The notes beneath the pieces were generated by a model. The model had not been told where the DNA came from, did not search any database, and saw only the letters and a program-made list of their open reading frames with translations. Position numbers and translations under genes: made by a program. A stretch of 64,000 bases of DNA from JACPDI01 sp035463475 (GTDB taxonomy: Bacteria; Acidobacteriota; Vicinamibacteria; Vicinamibacterales; 2-12-FULL-66-21). The stretch spans positions 1-64,000 of the forward strand of contig DATHTE010000008.1 of the NCBI GenBank assembly GCA_035463475.1, given 5' to 3'. Positions 24,614-33,831 of the stretch are shown piece after piece. Positions within the stretch are counted from its first letter, which is position 1. Each line of letters opens with the position of its first letter.

Positions 24614-24715
24614 GGTGGGCCCGACGGAGATCGAACGCAGTCGGGCCAGCGGCCGGCCGGCAACGAACCTCCGCGTCCTCTGCGTGCTCTGCGGTACCAA
24701 GACGATACCGGTCCT
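24614..24715. repeat. Hairpin repeat copy A with GC-rich satellite
   Basis: GGCCCGAC (24618-24625) and GTCGGGCC (24640-24647) form an 8-bp stem. AGCGGCCGG follows, then CCTCCGCGTCCTCTGCG. A clearly related copy lies at 35075-35140. It sits in the 193-bp gap between the OPX gene and the sugar-transferase gene, and it makes an upstream in-frame GTG at 24615 an unlikely start. Confidence 0.6.
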
Positions 24716-24749
24716 TACCAGGCGAGTACGGTCCACCAGGAGTCGAATC

Positions 24750-25856
24750 GTGAGAGGTCCTGTTCAGCGTCGGCGCCGGGAGCGCGTTCTCCTCGTGGGC
24801 CTGTCAGCGGCAGAGCAGATCGTCAAAGCGATCGAGAGCCGGCGGTCGGAGCGCTACATCGTGCTGGGCGTCGTAGACGACGAGTCGGCGAGCGGGTGCC
24901 GTCCGGCTGGCTGTCCTCTTCTCGGACCGCTGTGCCGGCTCGGCGAGATCGCCGAGCAGGTCCGTCCGGATCGGGTGCTAATCGGTCTCTCGGAGCGCCG
25001 CCGGCGGACGCCGCTGCGCGCGCTCGTCGAGTCCTGCGTCGCCGCCGGAATCGTCGTCGAGGACGCGGCCGAGTTCCACGAGCGCTTCACTGGCAAGCTC
25101 GCCATCGAGACAGTCACGCCCGCCAGCATCGTGTTCGGCAGGCGCTTCGGACCGTCCCGGCGCTATCAAGCCATCGCGCGCGGCGTCAGCCTCGTCGTCG
25201 CGGCCCTCGGGCTCGTGTTTCTCTCGCCGCTCCTCGCGCTGATCGCGCTCGCGGTGAAGCTCGACTCCAGGGGCCCCGTGCTGTTCGAGCAGGTGCGGGT
25301 GGGCGCGGGCGCGCGACCGTTCAGGCTGCTGAAGTTCCGGACCATGCACCCCGCCTGCGAGCGCCGGTCGGAATGGGAGTGCGACAACCGCGATCGCGTC
25401 ACCCGCGTCGGCCGGCTTCTGCGCGCGTTCCGGCTCGATGAGCTGGTGCAGTTCGTGAACGTGGTGCGCGGCGACATGAACCTCGTCGGGCCGCGTCCCC
25501 ACCCGCTCTCGAACTTCGAGCTGTTCACGCTCGTGTCGCGCAACCTGAACGAGCGGACGGGCGCTGCGGTGGCCTACTACGCCCTGCGCACGATGATCCG
25601 GCCCGGCATCACCGGCTGGGCGCAGGTGCGGTATCGCTATGCGAATAACCTCGAGGAGGAGATCGAGAAGCTCCGCTACGACCTGTACTACGTCAAGCAC
25701 ATGTCGGCGGGGCTGGACCTGCGGATTCTCCTGGAGACGGTGAAGGTGATGCTGTTCGGTCACCCGACGCCTGAAGGGACCACGGCGCCCCGCGCGGAGC
25801 GAACGGCCCCGCCACTCGCGCTGCCCGCGAACGCGAACCAGACGCACGCGGCGTAA
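24750..25856 (+). CDS. Initiating undecaprenyl-phosphate sugar-phosphate transferase
   Basis: This 368-residue polyprenol-phosphate sugar-1-phosphate transferase should start repeat-unit synthesis on the inner membrane. The N-terminal half is a CoA-binding-like Rossmann region (RVLLVGLSAAEQIVKAI). One membrane segment (VSLVVAALGLVFLSPLLALI) leads into the bacterial sugar transferase domain with KLDSRGPVLFEQVRVG, LLKFRTM, LDELVQFVNVVRGDMNLVGP and RPGITGWAQVRY. GTG 24750 has AGGAG seven bases upstream. The usual four extra N-terminal helices of WcaJ-type enzymes are missing. Confidence 0.9.
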   Translation: MRGPVQRRRRERVLLVGLSAAEQIVKAIESRRSERYIVLGVVDDESASGCRPAGCPLLGPLCRLGEIAEQVRPDRVLIGLSERRRRTPLRALVESCVAAGIVVEDAAEFHERFTGKLAIETVTPASIVFGRRFGPSRRYQAIARGVSLVVAALGLVFLSPLLALIALAVKLDSRGPVLFEQVRVGAGARPFRLLKFRTMHPACERRSEWECDNRDRVTRVGRLLRAFRLDELVQFVNVVRGDMNLVGPRPHPLSNFELFTLVSRNLNERTGAAVAYYALRTMIRPGITGWAQVRYRYANNLEEEIEKLRYDLYYVKHMSAGLDLRILLETVKVMLFGHPTPEGTTAPRAERTAPPLALPANANQTHAA

Positions 25857-25873
25857 GCAGCAGAGCACAGCGA

Positions 25874-27484
25874 ATGCCACGAGGAATTGACCGCAACGAC
25901 CACGGCCCGAGCGTCGATCTCGCACTGGAGGTCTGGCACCGTCGCAAGTGGCTGGCGATCGTCGTGTTCGGAACGATGTTCGCCGGCGCGGCCACCTTGA
26001 CGCTCTCCCTCCCGCCTCTGTACCGGTCCACGGCGACGGTCCTGGTCGAGCGGCAGCAGGTCTCCGAGGCGTTCGTGCGGCCGTCGGTGACGACGGAGCT
26101 CGAGACCCGGATTCAAACGATCCACAAGGAAGTCACGAGCCGCGCGCGGCTGGCGAACGTCGTCATGCAGTTCAACCTGTATCCGGAGCTGCGCAGCGAG
26201 ACGCCGATGGAGGCGATCGTCAACCGCATGCGGCGCGACATCGATTTCCGCCTGAACGGCGTCGAGCAGATGAGCGGCCGCATCGCGACCATCTCGTTCA
26301 CGGTGAGCTACAGCGGGCGCGATCCGAACAAGGTGGCGGACGTCACCAACATGCTCGCCGGCTCGTATGTCGAGGAGAACACGAAGAGCCGCGAGCGCCA
26401 GGCGGTGCGGACGGCCGAGTTCCTGAAGGTCCAGCTCGACGAGGCGAAGCGCGAGCTGGACGCGCACAACCAGCGCGAGCGCGAATTCACCTCCCGCCAC
26501 GCGAACGAGCTGCCGCAGCAGGTAGACGTCAATCTTGCCGCGCTCGATCGCCTGAACACGCAGCTCCGGCTGAATGGCGAGTACCAGATCCGGGCGATGG
26601 AGCGGCGCGATCGACTCGAGCACCAGCTGGCGGACGCCGATCGCCCGAACGCCGCCGCGAGCCAGCGCGCGGCGGACGCGCCGGCGGCGGAGCTCGCGCG
26701 GCTGAAGACGCAGCTCGCCGAGCTCGAGGCGAAATACAGCCCGCGCTACCCGGACGTGAGAAGGCTGAGGCGTGAGATCTCCGCGCTCGAACAGCGGTTG
26801 ACTGCCAATGAGGGCCGCGCAGAGGGGGCCGGCGTCAACGACCCTTCCGGAGACACATCGCCGGCCGAGGGCGGGCGACGGCTGGCCGAACAATCGCTGG
26901 CGCACGTCCAGGAAGAGATCGCGTCGCTCAAGCGCGAGGAGGGCGTGCTCCGCCGGCTGATCGCCGACTACGAGGCGCGCGTGGAGAGCGCGCCCCGCCG
27001 CCAGGAGGAGCTGCAGCAGCTCTCGCGCGACTTCGCTTCGAGCAAGGAGCGTTACGAGACATTGCTGAAGCGCTACGAGGAGGCGAAGGTCGCGGAAACG
27101 CTCGAGCAGGGACAGAACGTAGAGCAGTTCCGCATCCTCGACCCCGCGATCCCCGCCCTGGCGCCGGTGGCGCCGAACACGATGTGGCTGCTCGCGATGG
27201 GCCTGGTGGGGTCGCTCGGCCTGGCGTTCGCAGCCGTGGTCGTGTCCGAGAAGATCGATACGAGTTTCCATAGCGCTGACGACCTGCGCGGGTTCGCCGC
27301 GGTGCCCACGCTCGCCGTCATAGGTCGGATTCCGACACAGTCGGATCTTCGAGGGCAGCAGCTCCGGTTCGCGCTCGCCGTCGTTGCGGTCCTCGTCGGC
27401 CTGGTGGTCGTCGTCGGCGGCGCGAGGTACGTGGGGTCCGGGAACGAACAGATCGTCCGCATGACGGCCCGAGGGCAAGGCTGA
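25874..27484 (+). CDS. Wzz/GNVR-type chain-length determinant
   Basis: The 536-residue inner-membrane polysaccharide co-polymerase has an N-terminal helix (WLAIVVFGTMFAGAATLTL), a Wzz region (YRSTATVLVERQQVSEAFV) and a long periplasmic coiled coil from about 165 to 410. A C-terminal helix pair follows near 435-460 and 495-515. A short P-rich PIPAL-like segment (ILDPAIPALAPVAP) lies before the helix, as in PCP-2a proteins. Its stop overlaps the BY-kinase start by one base. It controls chain length and couples to the kinase. Confidence 0.9.
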   Translation: MPRGIDRNDHGPSVDLALEVWHRRKWLAIVVFGTMFAGAATLTLSLPPLYRSTATVLVERQQVSEAFVRPSVTTELETRIQTIHKEVTSRARLANVVMQFNLYPELRSETPMEAIVNRMRRDIDFRLNGVEQMSGRIATISFTVSYSGRDPNKVADVTNMLAGSYVEENTKSRERQAVRTAEFLKVQLDEAKRELDAHNQREREFTSRHANELPQQVDVNLAALDRLNTQLRLNGEYQIRAMERRDRLEHQLADADRPNAAASQRAADAPAAELARLKTQLAELEAKYSPRYPDVRRLRREISALEQRLTANEGRAEGAGVNDPSGDTSPAEGGRRLAEQSLAHVQEEIASLKREEGVLRRLIADYEARVESAPRRQEELQQLSRDFASSKERYETLLKRYEEAKVAETLEQGQNVEQFRILDPAIPALAPVAPNTMWLLAMGLVGSLGLAFAAVVVSEKIDTSFHSADDLRGFAAVPTLAVIGRIPTQSDLRGQQLRFALAVVAVLVGLVVVVGGARYVGSGNEQIVRMTARGQG

Positions 27485-28257
27485 TGGCACCCGCCGAACA
27501 GCTCGTGAGCCTCGTCGCGCCTTCCTCCATCGAGGCGGACCAGTATCGCGGCCTGCGTCACAACGTCGAGCGGATGCGGCGCGAGGCCGGCGTCCAGCTC
27601 CTGGCGGTGACCAGCGCTGGAGCCGGAGAAGGGAAGAGCGTCACGACGCTCAACCTGGCGGGCTCGCTCGCGCAGTCGCGCGAGACGCGCGTCCTCGTCA
27701 TCGACGCGGACCTGCACCGTCCTTCAGTTGCCGAGTACCTTGGCATCGAGCCGCCGCAGGCGCCGGGCCTGGCGGATCTCATACGCGACCAGGATGTCAG
27801 CCTGGCGACAGCGGTGCGGCGGCTCGACGGGCCCAACCTCTCGGTGCTGCCGTCCGGCACGTGCGAGACGGGCGCCTACGAGCTCCTGAACTCGCCCCGC
27901 CTCGAAGGCGTGCTGCTGGATGCGCGACGCAGCTTCGATTTCGTGCTGATCGACACCCCGCCGGTCCTGCCGCTGCCGGACTGCCGCCTGATTAGCCAGT
28001 GGGTGGACGGCCTGATGGTGGTCGTGAGCGCGCACAGGACGCCGCGCAGAGCGCTCGCCGAGGCGTTGACCCTCCTGGATCCGGCGAAGGTGATCGGCCT
28101 CGTCTTCAACGGCGACGATCGTCCCCTGACGGGGTACTCGAGCTACAACCGCCACTACTACTCGAGCCCGCCATCGGGCCCGCGGGAGGGCCGTTCGTGG
28201 CGGCGCCCCGGGCGGCCTGCGGCGGGTGACCACCGGGCGCGCATCGCCCGGCGTTAA
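27484..28257 (+). CDS. BY-kinase (CpsD/Wzc-type tyrosine autokinase)
   Basis: This 257-residue cytoplasmic kinase has Walker A (SAGAGEGKSVTT, Lys51), Walker A' (VLVIDADLHRPS) and Walker B (FVLIDTPPVLPL). A C-terminal tyrosine cluster (GYSSYNRHYYSS) is followed by an Arg-rich tail. In this family, cyclic autophosphorylation of the tyrosine cluster sets oligomer state and polymer export. It is a separate polypeptide from the co-polymerase, as in Gram-positive systems, and the genes overlap as TGATG. The likely phosphatase partner is the C-terminal half of the protein at 40401. Confidence 0.92.
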   Translation: MAPAEQLVSLVAPSSIEADQYRGLRHNVERMRREAGVQLLAVTSAGAGEGKSVTTLNLAGSLAQSRETRVLVIDADLHRPSVAEYLGIEPPQAPGLADLIRDQDVSLATAVRRLDGPNLSVLPSGTCETGAYELLNSPRLEGVLLDARRSFDFVLIDTPPVLPLPDCRLISQWVDGLMVVVSAHRTPRRALAEALTLLDPAKVIGLVFNGDDRPLTGYSSYNRHYYSSPPSGPREGRSWRRPGRPAAGDHRARIARR

Positions 28258-28327
28258 CGCGTTTTCCACCCGGCAAACCTCTCTTCACACGTCGGCGTTA
28301 CGCCACATCGCCATCCGGAGATCCGTC

Positions 28328-29230
28328 ATGCACAAGCGAACTGCCGTCGCGCTGGCTGCCGCGCTGCTCTCATCGACGTTCCCCGCAGCCTCCCGGCTGA
28401 ACGCGCAGGTGCCGCCCTTCGCGGCGCCGACGTTCCAGCGGGGAGACGTCATCGTATCGCTTGAACCTGGCCCCGTGCAGTGGCACCTGTCCGACGGCAC
28501 GCTCAAACGCGTGCTCGTGGGGACCGAGCCGGGCACCGGCGAGGGGATGGCCTTCGACGCCGCGGGCAACCTGTACGTCACGCGCTGGTGCTGGGACTCG
28601 TCGTGCTCCACCGGCAACACGGTCGAGAAGTACTCCACCGCCGGTCTCCCCGCGGGCACGTTCGGCAGCGGGTACAACTGCAATCCCCACACGATCTTGT
28701 TCGACGGCGCTGGAGCCGCGTACGTCGGCCTCGCTGGTTGCTCGGGTGCGATTGTCAGGCTCGTCGGAGGGGAGCCGGCCGCGACGTTCACCGTCGCGCC
28801 TGAGTACCAGGGCACGTTCTGGATGGACCTCGCGCCGGACGGCTGCACGATGTACTACACGTCGTATGGCCCGAACGTGAAGCGTCACGACCTGTGCACG
28901 GGGCGCCAACTCGCCGACTTCAACCTCGTGCCGCTTCCCGGCGGCGCCACACAGGACCTGCGGATCCTTCCCGACGGCGGTGTGCTCGTCTCCAGCGGAC
29001 AGGTGATCGCCCGCCTCAACGCAGACGGCGCCCTGGTGCAGACCTACGGCATCCCCGCCGAACCGAGCCTCTGGGCGGGCCTCGATCTCGTGGGGGACGG
29101 CACCTTCTGGGCCGGCAATTACGAGTCATCGAACGTGTACCGGTTCGATCTGACAACCGGCGCGGTGCGGCACCATTTCAACGCCGGCTCGCCGTCGCAC
29201 ACCGTTGTCGGGATCCGCGTGAAGAAGTGA
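28328..29230 (+). CDS. Secreted beta-propeller-like protein
   Basis: This 300-residue exported protein has a signal peptide (AVALAAALLSSTFPAASRLN). Repeated blade-like segments follow: GMAFDAAGNLYVTRW, NPHTILFDGAGAAYVGL, FWMDLAPDGCTMYYTSYG and DLRILPDGGVLVSSG. These resemble NHL/SMP-30-like propellers. Cysteine pairs (WCWDSSC) suggest disulfides. GGAG precedes ATG 28328. The role within the polysaccharide locus is unknown; a matrix or surface protein is one possibility. Confidence 0.65.
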   Translation: MHKRTAVALAAALLSSTFPAASRLNAQVPPFAAPTFQRGDVIVSLEPGPVQWHLSDGTLKRVLVGTEPGTGEGMAFDAAGNLYVTRWCWDSSCSTGNTVEKYSTAGLPAGTFGSGYNCNPHTILFDGAGAAYVGLAGCSGAIVRLVGGEPAATFTVAPEYQGTFWMDLAPDGCTMYYTSYGPNVKRHDLCTGRQLADFNLVPLPGGATQDLRILPDGGVLVSSGQVIARLNADGALVQTYGIPAEPSLWAGLDLVGDGTFWAGNYESSNVYRFDLTTGAVRHHFNAGSPSHTVVGIRVKK

Positions 29231-29243
29231 ACGGGAGGTAGAC

Positions 29244-30254
29244 ATGCCCGGCAGGCCACGCGCATCAGCGCTCGAGGTGTTCTCCACGTGCCCCGCGTCG
29301 AGCGGCGCCGATCTCGCCACCTACCGGCAACGGGTGGTCGACGTCGCGCGGTGGTGCGAAGAAAGCGGCTGCACTGGCATCCTCGTGTACAGCGACAACT
29401 CCCAGCTCGATCCGTGGGCCGTAGCCGACGTCATTCTCGGCCATACGACGGCGCTCTGCCCACTCATCGCGATCCAGCCGATCTACATGCACCCCTACAC
29501 CGTCGCCAAGGCCATCACCTCGATCGCCGCGCTGAGGGGCAGACGCGTCTTCCTCAACATGGTTGCCGGCGGTTTCACGAACGATCTCGCGGCGCTCAAC
29601 GACCAGACGCCCCATGACAAAAGGTACGCGCGCCTCGCCGAGTACACGCTCATCATCCGGCAACTGCTCGAGACGTCGGGGCCTGTCTCCTTCGAAGGGG
29701 AGTTCTACAAGGTGGACAAGCTCAGGCTGTCGCCGCCGATGGATCCCGCGCTGCTCCCGGGATTCCTGATCTCCGGATCTTCGGAGGCGGGACTGGCAGC
29801 GGCAAAGGCGATCGAGGCGACCGCCATCAAGTACCCCAAGCCGGCGCACGAGGAGGCGGGCGCCGACGCGGGAATCGCGTGCGGCATCCGCGTCGGCATC
29901 ATCGCCAGGGAAGACGAGGCCGAGGCCTGGCGCGTGGCGCTCTCGCGGTTCCCTGAGGATCGCAAGGGACAAATCACGCGGCAGCTTGCGACGAAGGTGT
30001 CCGACTCGGTATGGCACAAACAGTTGAGCGCCCTGGAGGACACGGCCGGGCGGCATCCGTACTGGCTCGTGCCCTTCCAGAACTACAAGACGATGTGTCC
30101 GTATCTCGTGGGCAGCTACGAGCAGGTCGGCGAGGAGATGGGGAAGTACTTCGCCGGGGGCTACCGCACGGTGATCCTCGACGTGCCGACCGAACCGGAA
30201 GACCTGCTGCACACCTCCGCGGCGTTCAGCCGCGCGCTTCAACCGGTGCAGTGA
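29244..30254 (+). CDS. LLM-class flavin-dependent monooxygenase
   Basis: This 336-residue luciferase-like TIM-barrel oxidoreductase is of the SsuD/LLM type: GILVYSDNSQLDPW near the N-terminus, ALCPLIAIQPIYMHP, then RRVFLNMVAGGF and LPGFLISGSSEAGL. Such enzymes use FMNH2 and oxygen to hydroxylate or cleave small substrates. A strong GGGAGGT site precedes the start. The stop overlaps the adenylation gene start as TGATG, so the two are translationally coupled. This points to tailoring of the activated amino acid or its product, which is inference. Confidence 0.85.
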   Translation: MPGRPRASALEVFSTCPASSGADLATYRQRVVDVARWCEESGCTGILVYSDNSQLDPWAVADVILGHTTALCPLIAIQPIYMHPYTVAKAITSIAALRGRRVFLNMVAGGFTNDLAALNDQTPHDKRYARLAEYTLIIRQLLETSGPVSFEGEFYKVDKLRLSPPMDPALLPGFLISGSSEAGLAAAKAIEATAIKYPKPAHEEAGADAGIACGIRVGIIAREDEAEAWRVALSRFPEDRKGQITRQLATKVSDSVWHKQLSALEDTAGRHPYWLVPFQNYKTMCPYLVGSYEQVGEEMGKYFAGGYRTVILDVPTEPEDLLHTSAAFSRALQPVQ

Positions 30255-31855
30255 TGCCAACGCTGCTGCAGCAGTGGGTGACGGAACAGGCCGAGGCGCG
30301 GCCCGAGCGTTCGGCGGTGGTGCATGCCGGCGCGCGGCTGTCCTATGGCGACCTCGAGCGTCTGTCCAACCAGCTGGCGCGGACGCTCAAGGCAGCCGGC
30401 TGCCGCACAGGGGACAGGGTCGCCGTGCTGATGCCGAAGTCGCCGATGGCCATCGCAAGCCTGTTGGCGATCTACAAGGCGGACGCGATCTACGTGCCCC
30501 TGGATCCGGCGTCGCCCCCTTCACGCCTCTCGAAGATCCTCGCGTCCTGCGACAACCGGTGGCTGCTGGCGGCCGGCATCGCGCCGTCGCAGGTGCGCGC
30601 CCTGCTCGCGGGCGACGCGCGCCGGCGGCGCATGTCGCTCGGTTGGTTGGATGACTTGAACGCCGCGGACGCGGACCTGCGCGCCGCCTTCACGCTCGCC
30701 GACGTCACGTCGATGCCGGGGGAGGGGCTCTCGTACGAGCACGGTGCTGCCGACGCGGCGCATATCCTCTTCACCTCGGGATCGACGGGCGCCCCCAAGG
30801 GCGTGATCATCACGCACGGGAACGTGATCGCGTTCGTCGAATGGGGCACGAAGTACTTCGGGATGAACGCGTCCGATCGCGTGTCGGGCCACCCGCCGCT
30901 GCATTTCGATCTCTCGTTCTTCGACCTGTTCGGCACCTTCGCGGCGGGTGCCGAGCTGCACCTCGTGCCCGCCGAGCTGGGCCTGCTGCCCAACAAGCTC
31001 GCGGACTTGATCCGGACCTCGGAATTGACGCAGTGGTTTTCCGTACCGTCGGCCCTGACCTACATGGCGCGGTTCGAGACGGTCCGACTCGGTGATTTCC
31101 CGGCGCTGAAGCGCGTGCTGTGGTGCGGCGAGGTCCTGCCGACGCCAACGTTGATCTACTGGATGCAGCGGCTGCCGCACGTGCAGTTCACGAACCTGTA
31201 CGGTCCGACGGAAGCCACGATCGCGAGTAGCTACTACACCGTGCCTGCCTGCCCCTGGGATCCGCAGGCACCGCTGCCCATCGGGACGGCGTGCGACGGC
31301 GAAGAGCTGCTCGTCCTCGACGAGACCCGCCGGCCGGTCGCGGCAGGAGAGACCGGCGATCTGTACATCGCCGGAGCCGGACTGAGCCCCGGTTACTGGC
31401 GGGATCGCGAGCGCACCGAGGCGGCGTTCGTTCCCCGTCCGGATCGCCCGTCCGAACGCATCTACAAGACAGGCGATCTCGCGCGAATTGGTGACGGCGG
31501 CCTCGTGTACTTCCTCGGGCGCGCGGACACGCAGATCAAGAGCCGCGGGTATCGAATCGAGCTCGGCGAGATCGAGGCGGCGCTGAACGCCGTGGATGGG
31601 GTGCAGGAAAGCGCCGTCGTGGCGCTGAGCACCAGCGGCTTCGAAGGGACGGCGATCTGCTGCGCGTACGTGCGGGCCCCCGGCGCACGCGTGACGCCCG
31701 CGACGCTGCGCCTTGCGCTGCGCGAGCAGCTCCCGGCCTACATGATGCCGGCGCGCTGGCTCGCCTTCGAAGAGCTCCCGAAGAACGGCAACGGGAAGAT
31801 CGATCGTCCGCGTCTCAAGGAGGCGTTCGCCACCGATGAAGTTCAGGCCAGCTGA
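30254..31855 (+). CDS. Stand-alone amino-acid adenylation enzyme (NRPS A-domain type)
   Basis: The 533-residue AMP-forming ligase has the A-domain core motifs: LFTSGSTGAPKGV, LHFDLSFFDLF, NLYGPTEATIAS, YKTGDLAR, FLGRADTQIKSRGYRIELGE and NGNGKIDR. The Asp in the FDLSFFDLF loop is at the position that binds an alpha-amino group in NRPS domains, and the C-terminal Lys is present, so an amino-acid substrate is likely. It should load a carrier protein, most simply the ACP encoded at 32344. It lies between an LLM monooxygenase and a GNAT with overlapping ends. Confidence 0.9.
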   Translation: MPTLLQQWVTEQAEARPERSAVVHAGARLSYGDLERLSNQLARTLKAAGCRTGDRVAVLMPKSPMAIASLLAIYKADAIYVPLDPASPPSRLSKILASCDNRWLLAAGIAPSQVRALLAGDARRRRMSLGWLDDLNAADADLRAAFTLADVTSMPGEGLSYEHGAADAAHILFTSGSTGAPKGVIITHGNVIAFVEWGTKYFGMNASDRVSGHPPLHFDLSFFDLFGTFAAGAELHLVPAELGLLPNKLADLIRTSELTQWFSVPSALTYMARFETVRLGDFPALKRVLWCGEVLPTPTLIYWMQRLPHVQFTNLYGPTEATIASSYYTVPACPWDPQAPLPIGTACDGEELLVLDETRRPVAAGETGDLYIAGAGLSPGYWRDRERTEAAFVPRPDRPSERIYKTGDLARIGDGGLVYFLGRADTQIKSRGYRIELGEIEAALNAVDGVQESAVVALSTSGFEGTAICCAYVRAPGARVTPATLRLALREQLPAYMMPARWLAFEELPKNGNGKIDRPRLKEAFATDEVQAS

Positions 31856-32342
31856 CCGGCCGGAGCTCCTGCGGCTGGTGGCCGGCTGGCTCGCGGACCG
31901 GGACAACAACCAGTGGCTCGATCTCGGCGACGGCCGCCAGGCCGTCAGCCCCGAGTGGCTGTCCATCGCGGTGCAGCGCGGCACGGTGGCGCTGCGTCTC
32001 TTCACGGCCGACGACGACGAGACGCCGATTGGCGTCGTGGCACTGAGCAACATCAACCGGCACTTCGGGACGGCCAACATCTGGATCGTGCTCGGCGACA
32101 AGTCGTACGCGGGCCGGGGATACGCGAGCCGCGCCACCTCGCGGATGCTGACGATCGGGTTCTCCGAGCTGGGACTGCAGGCGATCAACACGTGGATCGT
32201 GGAGCACAACCCATCGGTCCGCGTCGCGAAGCGCGTGGGGTTCAGGCCGATCGGCCGGCAGCGGCAGTGTCACTGCATCGACGGGCGCGCGTACGACCGC
32301 CTCTGGTTCGACATCCTCGCATCCGAACACAAGGAGCTCTGA
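31836..32342 (+). CDS. GNAT-family acyltransferase
   Basis: This 168-residue protein has the RimJ/RimL-like GNAT pattern: IGVVALSNINRH, then GDKSYAGRGYASRATSRML for the acyl-donor loop, NTWIVEHNPSVRVAKRVGFR and a final WFDIL strand. It overlaps the adenylation gene by 20 nt and is followed two bases later by an ACP gene. An acyl transfer from or to an ACP-bound substrate, or acetylation of an amino sugar, would fit. The substrate is not known. Confidence 0.85.
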   Translation: MKFRPADRPELLRLVAGWLADRDNNQWLDLGDGRQAVSPEWLSIAVQRGTVALRLFTADDDETPIGVVALSNINRHFGTANIWIVLGDKSYAGRGYASRATSRMLTIGFSELGLQAINTWIVEHNPSVRVAKRVGFRPIGRQRQCHCIDGRAYDRLWFDILASEHKEL

Positions 32343-32343
32343 C

Positions 32344-32640
32344 ATGAGCGCAACCCCGGACCTGCAGGATCGGATCGCCAGGGTGTTCTCGGGATCCCTG
32401 AAGCTCGACATCCCGTCCGCTGATACGGACCTGTTCGAGTCCGGCGTGCTCGACTCGCTTGCGTTCGTGGAGTTGCTGCTGCACCTCGAGCGGGAGTTCG
32501 GCGTGACCACCTCGGTGGACGACCTCGAGCTCGACAACTTCCGCACGATCGGGCGCATCGCGTGGTTCGTCAGCGCGCGCATCGGCGGCGCGGCCGGCAC
32601 GCCGAACCCCCGGGTCATCGAGTTGAGCTCACGCCGCTAA
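32344..32640 (+). CDS. Acyl/peptidyl carrier protein (module 1)
   Basis: This 98-residue protein is a discrete carrier protein with the 4'-phosphopantetheine attachment Ser38 in ESGVLDSLAFVELLLHLE. The helical pattern matches ACP/PCP, and an extended C-terminal tail is rich in Arg and Gly. It sits right after the adenylation-GNAT pair and before a DegT-type aminotransferase. No phosphopantetheinyl transferase gene is seen in the window, so loading would depend on one elsewhere. Confidence 0.9.
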   Translation: MSATPDLQDRIARVFSGSLKLDIPSADTDLFESGVLDSLAFVELLLHLEREFGVTTSVDDLELDNFRTIGRIAWFVSARIGGAAGTPNPRVIELSSRR

Positions 32641-32652
32641 TCGCCGCCTGCT

Positions 32653-33831
32653 ATGCGAATCGGCCGCACGGTTCCCCCCGCCGCAGCGCCATTGTGCTGG
32701 CGCGCCCTCTGGCACGGGCTGGCCGGCGCCTTCGCCGGCGGACGCGCGATCCGCGCACGCGAGGATGAGATCCGCCGCCAGTTCGACGTGGGTCACGTGT
32801 TCCTGGTGTCGTCAGGCAGCGCGGCGCTGGCGCTCGCGCTCATGGCGCTCAAGTCACTCTCCGCGAGATCCCAAGTCGTGATCCCCGCTTACACCTGCTT
32901 TTCCGTCCCGGCCGCGGTCCTCAAAGCGGGCCTGCGTCCCGTGCTCTGCGACATCGATCCGGACACGTTCGATTTCGATCACGCGCTGCTGGAGCGGACG
33001 ATCACGCAGGACACGCTGTGTGTGGTGACGCATCACCTGTTCGGCGTCCCGTCCGACGTCGAGCGCACGAAGGCGCTCTGCCGCCCGAACCGGATCTTCG
33101 TCGTCGAGGACGCCGCGCAGGCGATGGGGATCGAAGCGCGCGGAGGAAAGCTCGGCACCCTTGGCGATCTCGGGGTGTTCAGCTTCGGCCGCGGGAAGAA
33201 CGTCACGTGCGGGTCCGGCGGCGCGCTCATCACTCGCTCGTCCGAGATCGCGGCGGCGATCCGCCGGCGCTGGATGAACGTGCCGGCGGCACGGCTGCGC
33301 GACGTGGCCAGGGACGTGGCGCAACTCGCGCTCATGACCGTGTTCATCCGCCCGCGCCTGTACTGGGTGCCCGCATCGCTGACGTTCCTGCGGCTGGGCG
33401 AAACGACCTTCCCGAGCGACGTGCCGGTGCGCCGCATGGCAGGCATCACGGCCGGCCTTCTGCGGGGGTGGCGGGAACGCCTCCTCCGATCCAACCAGGC
33501 GAGACGCGAGACGGCGACCTACTTCCACCGGCGGCTGCCGGTGCCCGCCGCGGCGCCGCATCCATATCTCCGGATGCCGCTCCTGGCGTCGAGCCCCGGC
33601 GAGAAGGACAAGCTCTGCTCGCTGTCGCGCGCGCGCGGCCTCGGGCTCAGCGCCGCGTATCCAACTCCTGTGAGCGACATCCCGCAGATACGCTCCGCGT
33701 TCCGAGGACAGCAGTTTCCTTCGGCGCGGCGTGTTGCGGAGAACCTGCTGACGCTCCCCACTCACCACTGGCTGTCCGATCGTGACAAGCAGGCGATCGC
33801 CGACCTGTGGCGCGCCGCTCGGATCGCATGA
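32653..33831 (+). CDS. DegT/DnrJ/EryC1-family PLP aminotransferase
   Basis: This 392-residue fold-type-I enzyme has the PLP Lys182 in FSFGRGKNVTCGSGGAL. It also has the family motifs VIPAYTCFSVPAAVLKAG, VEDAAQAMGIE and VTHHLFGVPSD. Family members aminate keto sugars in surface polysaccharide pathways; some act on other keto substrates. The C-terminus ends in a typical LPTHHWLSDRDKQAI segment. The stop overlaps the next start as ATGA. It probably makes an amino sugar of the repeat unit or works with the neighbouring carrier-protein module. Confidence 0.85.
   Translation: MRIGRTVPPAAAPLCWRALWHGLAGAFAGGRAIRAREDEIRRQFDVGHVFLVSSGSAALALALMALKSLSARSQVVIPAYTCFSVPAAVLKAGLRPVLCDIDPDTFDFDHALLERTITQDTLCVVTHHLFGVPSDVERTKALCRPNRIFVVEDAAQAMGIEARGGKLGTLGDLGVFSFGRGKNVTCGSGGALITRSSEIAAAIRRRWMNVPAARLRDVARDVAQLALMTVFIRPRLYWVPASLTFLRLGETTFPSDVPVRRMAGITAGLLRGWRERLLRSNQARRETATYFHRRLPVPAAAPHPYLRMPLLASSPGEKDKLCSLSRARGLGLSAAYPTPVSDIPQIRSAFRGQQFPSARRVAENLLTLPTHHWLSDRDKQAIADLWRAARIA

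Noticed and set aside
24615..24749. Longer N-terminus for the sugar-phosphate transferase
   Set aside because: The extra codons lie in repeat DNA shared with 35075-35120, and GTG 24750 has a good ribosome-binding site.
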